From assembly GCF_001625215.2 (NCBI RefSeq), contig NC_030385.2, forward strand, positions 1,853,135 through 1,917,134: a DNA stretch of 64,000 nucleotides, given 5' to 3'. Positions within the stretch are counted from its first letter, which is position 1. Each line of letters starts with the position of its first letter. The DNA is from Daucus carota subsp. sativus (Eukaryota; Streptophyta; Magnoliopsida; Apiales; Apiaceae). Below are positions 56,132 to 64,000 of the stretch, one piece after another. The position numbers were made by a program, and so were the translations under genes. The notes below the pieces were generated by a model, which saw nothing but the letters and a program-made list of their open reading frames with translations, did not search any database and was not told where the DNA came from.

Positions 56132-59100
56132 ATGGGTACTGCAACATCAAAGCTAACTCAGTATGATATTGAAGAAGTCCAGCAACACTGCAATAATCTC
56201 TGTAAGCTTTTCTTTGTTGGGCCTTTTTTAAATATATTTTAATGTTTTTGTGGTTGTGACTGGTTTTTAATTTATGAAATAATTAGTTTCCCAGCAAGAA
56301 ATAGTGTCTCTGTATCAGAGGTTTTGCCAGCTTGATAGGTCTTCAAAGGGTTTTATTTTTGCTGATGAATTTTTGTCTGTGCCTGAGTTTTCGATGAACC
56401 TACTGTCTCAGGTTAGTTACTTGCTCCTGATTGTATTCTTGATTATTTAGGCCTGTTTTGTACCACCTCCGTCTGTCGAATTTAGGTGATCCTTTCACAT
56501 TTTGCACGCTTTATCTTTTCGTAATTTTTCAATAAAAATTTTAACTTTGAATTCTTGTACAAAACAAAAATATACAAAACTATGTTACTTAATGCATTTT
56601 GAAAATAGGTCGCTTGACTTTTTGGCACACATTTCTGATTCTTTTGGTCGATAGCTAAAATTATTATTTTTATAATTTCCTTTTGTTGAGTTATAATATT
56701 AATCATATATTTTTATTCTGAAAAGAGAAAATTTTAAGAATAATGATTTTAACTATGCGGTCAAATGACTTAGAAGTACGTATCAAAAAGTCAAACGACC
56801 TCTATTTCGAAACAGGGAGTATATAAAAGTGCCTCCACCGAACATTGAAGTATGTGTATATAGCAAAAAGTATACGTAAAGTGGGACGGATGTAGTTGTT
56901 AATTTTTTTTTGATAAATGTAGTTGTTAGTTAGCTGAGTTGTGTTAGAATGAATGAGGCATTGATGGGTTTTTGGTTTCTTGGAATTTGTTTTTGTCACT
57001 TTTGTTTATAAATTTTGATTGATATGATTGGGGGCAAGTTTGAAATATGATTGTGTTGGTTTCGTGATTTTTGTAGAGGCTAGTGAAGATGGTGGATGGT
57101 TTAAATTTTAAGGACTTCGTAGCTTTCTTATCGGCTTTTAGTGCTAAAGCAAGTATGAAGCAGAAAATCGAACGTGAGTATAGTTGACTTTGATTGTTTA
57201 TGTTTCATTCTGTAACACAGCAATTGTATCGTAGTTAATAGCTGAAGTTAAGTGATATTGTTGGTGACAAGCTCCGGATACATTTCTGGTGGGGTTGGGG
57301 TTGAGTACAATTGACATATTACTTATGGTGCGATATGTGAAAGTATGACTTCTTACATCCATTTTTGTTAAGTTATGGATTACTACAGCGCTTGAATGAT
57401 TTTACATGTTGACAAGAATTATGTGCTTTTTCGGAAAACTTGTTTTTTATGCAGTTCCTGATTCATACAGCAGACTAACTTTTAATGTTATGTTGTTTTT
57501 TCTAGTTATATTCAAAGTATATGATGTAGATTATAATGGGAAAGTATCTTTCAAGGACATATTAGAAGTGCTTCGGGATTTGACTGGCTCGTATATGTCA
57601 GATGATCAAAGAGAGGTATAAAACCAATATTTATTATTTGTCATTACTTGATTGCATGCATTCTGCATTCATAGCATCTCACATCCCACAAAATTACCTT
57701 TAGAAAGAGAAGACCATGATCAAACTCTGTCTTCAGAGCTGCCTGATCACGGTCTACTGGTCTAAATAAGCCAGGGCAGTTTCACAATTATTTTGCTGTA
57801 CTCCATATGCTAGTGAAGTGGCTGTGATGTACTAGAAACTTGTAAGGTCATTTGATGGGCACAAGATATGATAATATTTTCGTCATCACTGAAAGAGTCT
57901 ATACTCCTATCATTACTTTGGTTACTATGTCAACATCCTCTCCACCAGTTTGCTTCATAGTACCTAGTTATACGTATTTGTGAAAATTTGTGAAACATTA
58001 ATAAATTAATCGCATTTTATGTGTATCATGATCTTATCTATCCTTTTATTCATTACTGTAAGTTAATAAAGCAGCCTATTCTATGTGCCAGTGATAATCA
58101 TCAGCCCTACCATTCTTTAACAAGAATATGACGCTATATTAGCAGGCAGTATGAGCCACAGGTTCTATTGGTTTATTTTTCAATCAACTCCTCAAGAATC
58201 AAGATATTGAACCTTAGCTGTGAACTTGAAACATGCTCTTCCACATCCGACAGTCTCATAAAATGCTTAATGCTCTTTATTAGTTTTTTGTGGTGCAATA
58301 ATTAATAGTTTGGGTCATGTGTCATTTAGTGAAAATTTGAGCAGCTTGGATAGAACCTCATACTTTGCTCAGTCGGAAAGTTGACCCATGTAGCAAGTGT
58401 TCATACAAAATAAATTGAAGGTCCTTGCTAACTCTGTTTTGCACTTTTGGCAGGAAGTCCTGAATGAAGTCATGAAGGAAGCTGGTTATACAAGGGAATC
58501 TCTATTATTATTGGATGACTTCATAAAGGTACTTGCAAATTCTAGAATTTTTTTTTATGATTGTAACTTACAGAAGCAAAAGATGTATTGGAGAAATTTA
58601 ATATGCAAATAGGGAACATTAAATTTTAATGCACCTACTTTTTACGTAATATAATCTTACTTAGATACTGGAGGCCGGATGTCTGTAATGTTAAAAAGAA
58701 TGTCAGGGTATGTATTGAAAAACCACACTACTATTTTATAAAGGCTACATTTGAAGTTGAACATAACTTTGTTTATTAGCAGCTACGGTCGACTGGAATA
58801 CATAGTGAACGCATGTGCGTAAGGGACAAATACTACAGTAGTGTGCTTACTGAAACTGCTCAGCTTTCTCTGATTAAAGCAGTTTCTTAGTATTGGCTTG
58901 AGTTATAGTGCTTTGGGGTGAGGTGAAACTGATAAAGTATGATCTCTACCCAGCATAAGCCATCCATCTGGAAACCAAATTATTTATCCCAGGATATTCT
59001 CGAATACATCTTTTAAGCAGTACAGTTGCATAACATTTTATTCTGTCGCATGTTACATAATATGCAGGCTATAACATTACCATTATCTACCCTTAATAGG

Positions 59101-59202
59101 TCAGTGAGATTGTCCTGTTTATAATTCTTCCTTTTTATATTGTACTTCCAGATTCTTGGCAATCCGGGCGTGAAGATGGAGGTAGAAGTTCCAGTTGACT
59201 AA
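56132..59202 (+). CDS. Calcineurin-B-like EF-hand calcium-binding protein
   Basis: Six exons: 56132-56201, 56287-56411, 57077-57173, 57506-57615, 58454-58528 and 59152-59202, giving 175 aa. The N terminus MGTATSKLT fits an N-myristoylation site, as in calcineurin B. The chain continues YDIEEVQQHCNNLFSQQEIV and LYQRFCQLDRSSKGFIFADE (first EF-hand, lacking some loop ligands). MVDGLNFKDFVAFLSAFSAK follows. A complete EF-hand loop reads DVDYNGKVSF with KDILEVLRDLTG. A last degenerate EF-hand and the end MEVEVPVD complete the chain. It is distinct from the CBL/CIPK family and resembles the single Arabidopsis calcineurin-B-type EF-hand protein of the same length. Its partner in plants is unclear, since plants lack a classical calcineurin A. 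Intron 2 holds decayed Stowaway sequences. Confidence 0.93.
56463..56895. mobile_element. Decayed nested Stowaway-type MITEs in intron 2 of the calcineurin-B-like gene
   Basis: CCACCTCCGTCTGTCG after TA at 56461 and GTGGGACGGATGTAG near 56881-56895 look like degenerate outer ends. Inside, TTGAAAATAGGTCGCTTGAC (about 56598) pairs with GTCAAACGACCTCTATTTCG ending at CAGGGAG near 56818. The two sets suggest one element inserted into another, followed by decay. Confidence 0.45.
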
Positions 59203-59620
59203 ACTGAGTCTGCAAGATTTTAGTGCAACACTGAAGCTTTGAAATATGATTCAGCTTTCCATTTCAGCAAGAAATATTTCATAGCATTAGGGTTCTTTCC
59301 CAAATATGTAAAACTTGACTAGATGAAACTAGAAAAAGTTGTCAGCGGATGAGTAACAACAGGATAAGCAATGTGTAGCGCTTATTATGTAAATTCTGTA
59401 TCTTCTACTCTGGTGTGCTTATTTTCGCTGTAGGGCTAAACTAATGCAGCATTGCTCTGTTAATGTGAGTACATTTTTTTAGTTGAATTTCTATCCTTGC
59501 CGCAGTTATACAAATACAATTCATGCTGCTAGTATTTCGTCTGGACATATTCTCTTAAATTACTTCCGAGGAGTCGAAGATCATTAGATAGTTGTCATCC
59601 ATGATGATGTCGTATAGTCG

Positions 59621-59905
59621 ATTAAGGGGGGTCTGGAATGGGAATGAAGGGTATGTAAATCAGGGTATGACAATGGATTAAGGGGATCAGGAATGGAAAT
59701 GAAAGGTATGGGAATCAGGGTATAGCAATGGGTATCTCATGGAAGTGTAAAGAATTATTTACCCTTCAAATAGGATTGAGGTCACCATTCCATATTACAA
59801 AATTGTTAATTCAAACACCGGCACATGGGTTTGAGGTTTCAATTCTCGTAAACCGGATTGGAATCATTAATTATGAACCAAAGTACCAGACACCTCCTAG
59901 AAGCA
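59621..59905. mobile_element. Probable MITE with an internal 56-bp tandem duplication
   Basis: GGGGTCTGGAATGGGAATGA near 59628 is roughly complementary to the right end AATCATTAATTATG..AAGTACCAGACACC near 59865-59895. A unit beginning ATTAAGGGG, with GGAATG.AAATGAA.GGTATG and ATCAGGGTAT, occurs at 59621 and again at 59677. Ends are approximate. Confidence 0.5.
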
Positions 59906-60177
59906 CACACGTATGTAATATGTAGGGAGAAGAGCCCTGAGAAGTGAGGGATGCAAAAGTAACATTTAAGACGCAAGCATGGATCCCGGGCGCTCCAAGT
60001 TCATGATCCAACTACTTCAACTTCCCAATGAAAGAAAGATAAGCGGAACTGTATGGTCTATCACAAGATCTATGCATCTCAGGCATTAAGCCACATCAGT
60101 GCTTAAATTAAAAATAAAAATGAAAGAGTTCCAATTTTTCTGCACATCAGTGCTTAATGGTTAATCATCTTCCACTT

Positions 60178-60495
60178 TGTGGGAGATGTTGAGATGGGTG
60201 TGCACGAGTTGTAACAAAAATTGCTCATAAGAACAATACGGATTTAAGTAGGTGACGAGAACGGTGGGATGATGTATTGGTCATTCTGTTTGATGGTTAA
60301 TCAATAAACACCTCGTGGGAAATGTTTAGATGGGAGTGCACGAGTTGAAACTGAAAGTGCTCGTAAGAGTAATACGGATTTAAGTAGGTGGCCAGAACGG
60401 TGGGATGATGTATTGATCATTCTACATGATTAATCTAGATTAAGTAGATGGTCAGAACGGTGGGATGATATATTGGTTATGTTTAATAATTAGTC
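60178..60495. repeat. Tandem repeat, ~125-135-bp unit, two full and one partial copy
   Basis: The unit contains GTGGGA.ATGTT.AGATGGG, GTGCACGAGTTG, AATACGGATTTAAGTAGGTG and AGAACGGTGGGATGATGTAT. Full copies run about 60178-60300 and 60316-60425. A third partial copy (60430-60495) has only the AAGTAGATGG..AGAACGGTGGGATGAT part. It lies in the 3' flank of the peptide gene. Confidence 0.85.
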
Positions 60496-60690
60496 TAGGT
60501 ACGAGCAAGTAGCGAGGAAATGCTGTAATCATAACATAAGAAACATGACTTAATCTTTAAGAACTTTATTTATCATACACTGAATACATAGTACAAGTCG
60601 AACGAGAGAATAATCAAGGCATGCAGATTGCAGCCAAACCCTCTGAGAACAATTACAAGTAACACTAAGTATAATTAGTATGTTAATTAA

Positions 60691-61107
60691 CTACTTATTG
60701 TTGCAGTAATAATAAGAAGAAGAGCCAGAAGGACCAGACTGCATATGGAAAGTACAGTCCAAACAAGTGAAAGTATACGACTCAAATCCGCGGCCAGGGT
60801 TAAAAACATGATCAGCAACACTGCAGTTCTTATCATCTTCTGGAGTCCAGCATGGATCATTTTTCGCGTAATCAGGTCTCCAGTTCCACGGAACATTTAG
60901 CAGTGGATCCCTTATGTCTCTTCCGGTTAAGTTCTGGCAGCCTCTTGGAGGATCAGCAGTTATTGGAGGAGACATTGGTTCTTCAGGACTTGACAAATTT
61001 GTTGCAGAGGTAAAATGAATGGCATCTGTTGCTTGAGTGATGCCTAGAACCATGCAAATGAAAGACAGGAAGATGAGGAATGTAATCATGTTGTTTTTCT
61101 TCATCAT
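60691..61107 (-). CDS. Small secreted six-cysteine protein, function unknown
   Basis: An intronless 138-aa frame starting at the ATG at 61107. Residues about 7-26 form a clear signal peptide (FLIFLSFICMVLGITQATDA). The mature part is Pro- and acid-rich at first (SPEEPMSPPITADPPRGC). It then contains six cysteines spaced GC-QNLTG, PCWTPED, NCSVADH, TCLDC and YYC near the C terminus, with NPWxP-like and GRGFESYTF stretches between. N-glycosylation sequons occur at NLS, NLT and NCS. A TATA box lies upstream at 61165-61174. I do not recognise the family; it does not match the defensin, LTP, RALF or ESF1 cysteine spacings. A secreted, disulfide-bonded apoplastic protein is the safest statement. 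Confidence 0.8.
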   Translation of the reverse strand: MMKKNNMITFLIFLSFICMVLGITQATDAIHFTSATNLSSPEEPMSPPITADPPRGCQNLTGRDIRDPLLNVPWNWRPDYAKNDPCWTPEDDKNCSVADHVFNPGRGFESYTFTCLDCTFHMQSGPSGSSSYYYCNNK

Positions 61108-61164
61108 GATGGCTTTACTGGAATGATGATTAGTTCTTAAAGATTAGGATTTGATTAGGGAAGG

Positions 61165-61174
61165 TATATATATA
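61165..61174 (-). promoter_or_regulatory. TATA box of the six-cysteine secreted protein gene
   Basis: CCTATATATATACC on the minus strand, about 60 bp upstream of the ATG. The short leader is typical of small secreted-protein genes. Confidence 0.6.
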
Positions 61175-61469
61175 GGTTCCAAGTAGTTGAATGTTACTGA
61201 TTTCTCACCTTAAACTATTAGGTTTATTTTATATATTTAAAATATTAGGTTTAAACATACTTGAACTTTACCTAAAAAATCAGATATTTTTAGGATTTTT
61301 CAAATATATTTTATACTTTTGTTAGGAGTTATTATAATTCGGACTTGTATGTTAGGAGTGTTTGGATGATAGATGGGAATGAGAATCAGAAATGCATATT
61401 GTATGACTAAAATTAAACATACAAAGGTCGAATAACTTGTACTTTTTTAAAATTTACATAAATACCTAA

Positions 61470-62230
61470 ACTAAGTGTTTGTAGTATTAACTTATAAGAT
61501 CTGTTGTTTATTGAGCTGTGAGTAAATTGAGTTTTTAAGAACGCAAGTTACACTAAAACAATCAAAGTCGAGATCTATATATATTTAAAAATCAAAAATT
61601 TGTAGCATTAACTTAAAATTAGTCTTTATTAAAATGCAAGTAAATTAAGTTTGTAAGAATACACCATGCGATTATATAAATCAGAAAATTTATACACTAT
61701 AAGATTATGTAAATTAGAAAATTTAAATCATAATGTACAAATTAAAGATTTATACACAATGAGATTATATAAATCAGAAAATTTAAATTTCGGTACAAAA
61801 TTTAAAAATCAAGTTTTTGTAGTGTTAACTTAAAACATCAGGCCTTTATTGAACCGTGATTAAATTGAGTTTTGAAAAACAGAAGTTGCATTCAAACATT
61901 CAAAGCACAAATCTATACATTATGAGATTATCTAAATTTAAAAATCGAGCGTTTAGAACATTAACTTAAAATATATAGCCTTCATTAAGGCACAAGTAAA
62001 TTTAATGTTTTTGGATGCAAGTTACACTCAAACAATCAAAACACATATCTATATACTATGAGGTTACATAAATCAGAAAATTTAAAAATCAGAGTGTTTG
62101 TGGTTTTAATTTATAACATCTAGTCATTATTGTAGTCGTTATTGAGCTGTGAGTAAATTGAGTTTCTAAAAACGTAAGTTACACTCAAAAAATCAAAGCA
62201 CCGATCTATACACTATAAGATTACGTATAT
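61470..62230. repeat. Degenerate tandem repeat, roughly 130-190-bp unit, about five copies
   Basis: Recurring ordered words are GTTTGTAGTATTAACTTA, CATCTxGxCxTTTATTGA.xTGTGA, TAAATTGAGTTTxTAA, GCAAGTTACACTCAAACAAT, CAAAGCAC..ATCTATACACTAT and AGATTATATAAATCAGAAAA. They start near 61478, 61598, 61805, 61945 and 62095, with varying internal deletions. No coding meaning. Confidence 0.7.
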
Positions 62231-62335
62231 GTGAAATTATGGAATGTTTTTAATCAAAATTTCAAGAGATTTGTTTATTTTTACACTCCTATATAAAATT
62301 ATGAAATATTTAATTTTATCTAAATTTCTCACTCC

Positions 62336-62343
62336 TATATAAA
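62336..62343 (+). promoter_or_regulatory. TATA box of the ESF1-like peptide gene
   Basis: ACTCCTATATAAACTGC lies about 85 bp upstream of the ATG. A near-identical ACTCCTATATAAAATTATG occurs about 47 bp further upstream (62285), from a local duplication. Confidence 0.55.
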
Positions 62344-62424
62344 CTGCACAAGTGATCCATAATCGTACACTAGTCCTGCATTAATCTTTCTCAAATAAGC
62401 ACAGTTTTGAAAAAAATTCTTTAC

Positions 62425-62802
62425 ATGGCTAATGTAACAAAATTCTGGCCGGTTCTCTTCCTCGTTCTTTTTCTTTCAAATTTATCATTTCATGAGTGTA
62501 AGTATATTACTCCCCACTGATTCAATTGAACGTTTATATATTATTAATATATAATATAATATAATATAATGTGTTTTGTTTTCAAATTTATAGGTGGTGC
62601 TAACAAGGAACCTATCACTGTACATGACGATAGCAATATTCTCGAATCGAAAAATCGAAATAATGATATAGGCTTTGGTGGTGTAAAATCGAAAGGAATC
62701 TGTTGGCCAAAAAGGTGCGCAGGATCATTTTGCTGGTGTTGCAGCTCAAAGCCATATTGTGCTGAACAAAAATATGAATGTGATATTATATGTGACTTGT
62801 GA
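62425..62802 (+). CDS. ESF1/MEG-like secreted cysteine-rich peptide
   Basis: Two exons, 62425-62497 and 62594-62802, give 93 aa. The first exon encodes the signal peptide (MANVTKFWPVLFLVLFLSNL) and ends within a Cys codon completed by exon 2 (HE-C-GANKEP), as is usual for plant cysteine-rich peptides. The mature C terminus has eight cysteines: ICWPKRC, SFCWCC, YC, EC, IIC. The CWCC core followed by three single cysteines resembles EMBRYO SURROUNDING FACTOR 1 / MEG family peptides rather than plant defensins. In Arabidopsis, ESF1 peptides come from the central cell and endosperm and guide suspensor development. That role here is an inference from spacing only; a defensin-like peptide is the alternative. 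TATA box at 62336. No defects were seen. Confidence 0.8.
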
Positions 62803-63005
62803 GGCAAAATCTTTATGCTTGTAATGATATTAATTATATTAAAGAATTGTGCTTGGATTCATCTGAAATTTTCTCCTAGTATTTGAAAATTTCCACATTA
62901 TAAATTTAATTTGTTTAATCATCTCTGCTCCATGATAATTTTGTATTTGTGTTAATTTAAGTTCTGAAACTTCTTTTGTCCAAATTAATTGTATACATAA
63001 TTTTT
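62803..63005. other. 3' flank of the ESF1-like gene
   Basis: Probable 3' UTR with AT-rich sequence. Nothing else was seen. Confidence 0.4.
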
Positions 63006-63506
63006 GGGTTTATATTAAGTTGTCCACCGAACTCAACAAAATATATCAAGTAGCTACCCAATCTTCATGACGACTCATTTAAACCACTAAAGTACTATTA
63101 TATATCATTCTGCTAATTTTTCTTTTTCAAAATCAAGGATTAGCAGTTGGTTTGTAAAATGCATCATATCCCACACTCCCAAGAATCATACATAAACTGA
63201 CTACTGTCACGGAACAAGTAACTTTATCTTTATATTTTTCCATCCAAGTTGAATTTACAGTTGAGATACCCTGAGAAGTTTGAGTTGAAATATCAGTTTT
63301 TTTGTTGATTTTATCCTGAAGTTAGCGTAATTCCGTTACTACATTAGCAATTTCGTTACTACATCAACATTGCCGTCAAATTTTTTTCGGAAAAATTAAT
63401 GAAATGATATAATAGTATTTTAGTGGTTTAAATAAGTCGTCGTGGAGATCAGGTAGCTACTTGATATATTTTGCTGAGTTGGATGGGCAATCTGATATAA
63501 AACCCC
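63006..63506. mobile_element. Foldback MITE with ~120-bp TIRs and near-perfect 9-bp TSD
   Basis: The left arm starts GGGTTTATATTAAG. The right arm ends with a diverged complement (ATCTGATATAAAACCCC). AAATATATCAAGTAGCTACC at about 63040 pairs exactly with the right arm near 63450. Flanks ATAATTTTT (62997-63005) and ATTATTTTT (63507-63515) differ at one base. A 9-bp duplication and long TIRs fit a non-autonomous Mutator-like element. No coding capacity. Confidence 0.75.
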
Positions 63507-64000
63507 ATTATTTTTTAACACATTTTTTAAGACTCCTTTGAAATATGGTTCTATAAATATATTCAAGTAAAGAGTTCTTCATAAAATCCAACCCATATTA
63601 CTATTATGCTATATTATTAGTTATTTTAATAATCGATTCAGTTCAATTTATATCTTGACGAGGAACCATATCGGTAGTTGTAAAATCATACTATTTAAAA
63701 CAGTCTAATTTATGAATTTTTATATTTCACTATGATATAATTTTATGCATTTCAATTTTAATTGATTTTTACCGATATAGATCTAATTTCTATCTCTTGT
63801 TTTATGGACGCCCGTCTGAAATATTATTTTCATCTTAATTTCGAACTAAAATTTACAATCAGCCCAATGAAAATCATACATCATTAATATCCAATAACAA
63901 ACAGCCCATTTTCGTTCAATTTTGCATAGGCCCTCTTTTCTAATCAACTTTGCCCAACAACTAAAAGCTCGGGTAAGGCCCATTTGACTCTACGCGCTGT
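63507..64000. other. Right-edge sequence; no gene seen
   Basis: AT-rich. Near 63860-64000 the words CAGCCCA, AGGCCCTC and AAGGCCCATTT occur on the plus strand. Such GGCCCA-type elements are common in plant promoters, so a gene could begin beyond the edge, but nothing in the window shows it. Confidence 0.35.

Larger units (their letters stand above)
59203..60690. other. Convergent intergenic region between the calcineurin-B-like and six-cysteine peptide genes
   Basis: Both neighbouring genes end here. The first ~250 bp are probably 3' UTR. It holds a probable MITE (59621-59905) and a tandem repeat (60178-60495), listed separately. No gene was seen. Confidence 0.5.
61175..62424. other. Divergent intergenic region between the two cysteine-rich peptide genes
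   Basis: Promoters of both peptide genes must lie here. About 61470-62230 is occupied by degenerate tandem repeats (listed separately). No coding sequence is supported. Confidence 0.55.

Noticed and set aside
63860-64000. Start of another gene at the right edge
   Set aside because: Only GGCCCA-type words are seen; no start codon context or coding stretch lies inside the window.
1-64000. CRISPR arrays, rRNA or tRNA genes, bacterial-type operons
   Set aside because: None were seen by eye. The tandem repeats found are not spaced like CRISPR, and no tRNA A/B box pair was convincing. A tRNAscan run would be decisive.

Overview
The window is AT-rich plant nuclear DNA. It shows spliced genes with GT-AG introns, families confined to land plants (TOPLESS-type corepressor, TOO MANY MOUTHS, VQ-motif proteins, an ESF1/MEG-type cysteine-rich peptide), Stowaway and other MITEs, a LINE-like insertion, and many microsatellites. 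Intron positions and protein similarity suggest a eudicot. The species cannot be named from the sequence. No bacterial, viral or organelle genes were seen.

Layout. 1-2522 (-): 5' part of a divergent TOPLESS-related corepressor gene that runs off the left edge. 2.5-4.6 kb: CT/CA microsatellites and small tandem duplications. 4650-6116 (+): intronless TMM stomatal-patterning receptor-like protein. 6.1-9.5 kb: nested MITEs and a long foldback element. 9525-12510 (+): CUE-domain coiled-coil protein, 5 exons. 14515-16278 (+): intronless domesticated hAT transposase-like protein. 19269-30323 (+): REC/CLU-type TPR protein, 23 exons. 30.3-42.8 kb: repeat-rich DNA holding two relics of the REC gene 3' end, a tandem segmental duplication, a LINE-like insertion, a nested hAT/foldback pair, and a short VQ-motif gene. 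42828-43283 (-): second VQ-motif gene. 45365-47992 (-): glycerol kinase, 4 exons. 49291-50830 and 51527-52943 (-): tandem pair of 2-oxoglutarate/Fe(II) oxygenases. 53-56 kb: cluster of Stowaway MITEs. 56132-59202 (+): calcineurin-B-like EF-hand protein, 6 exons. 60691-61107 (-): six-cysteine secreted peptide. 62425-62802 (+): ESF1/MEG-like eight-cysteine peptide, 2 exons. 63006-63506: foldback element.

The genes do not form one pathway. Their combination (TOPLESS-like, TMM, CUE, hAT-derived gene, REC, VQ, glycerol kinase) recalls, from memory, neighbouring loci near the end of Arabidopsis chromosome 1 (around At1g80000-At1g80490) and the paralogous At1g15290 region. The backbone therefore looks like a conserved ancestral block, with transposon-rich gaps and tandem duplications (VQ pair, oxygenase pair) as the lineage-specific part. 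All exon boundaries were read by eye from splice sites and reading frame. The summed exon lengths keep frame in every spliced gene. No clear new system was found. The strongest lead is the TOPLESS-like protein, whose EAR-peptide groove residues appear to be replaced.
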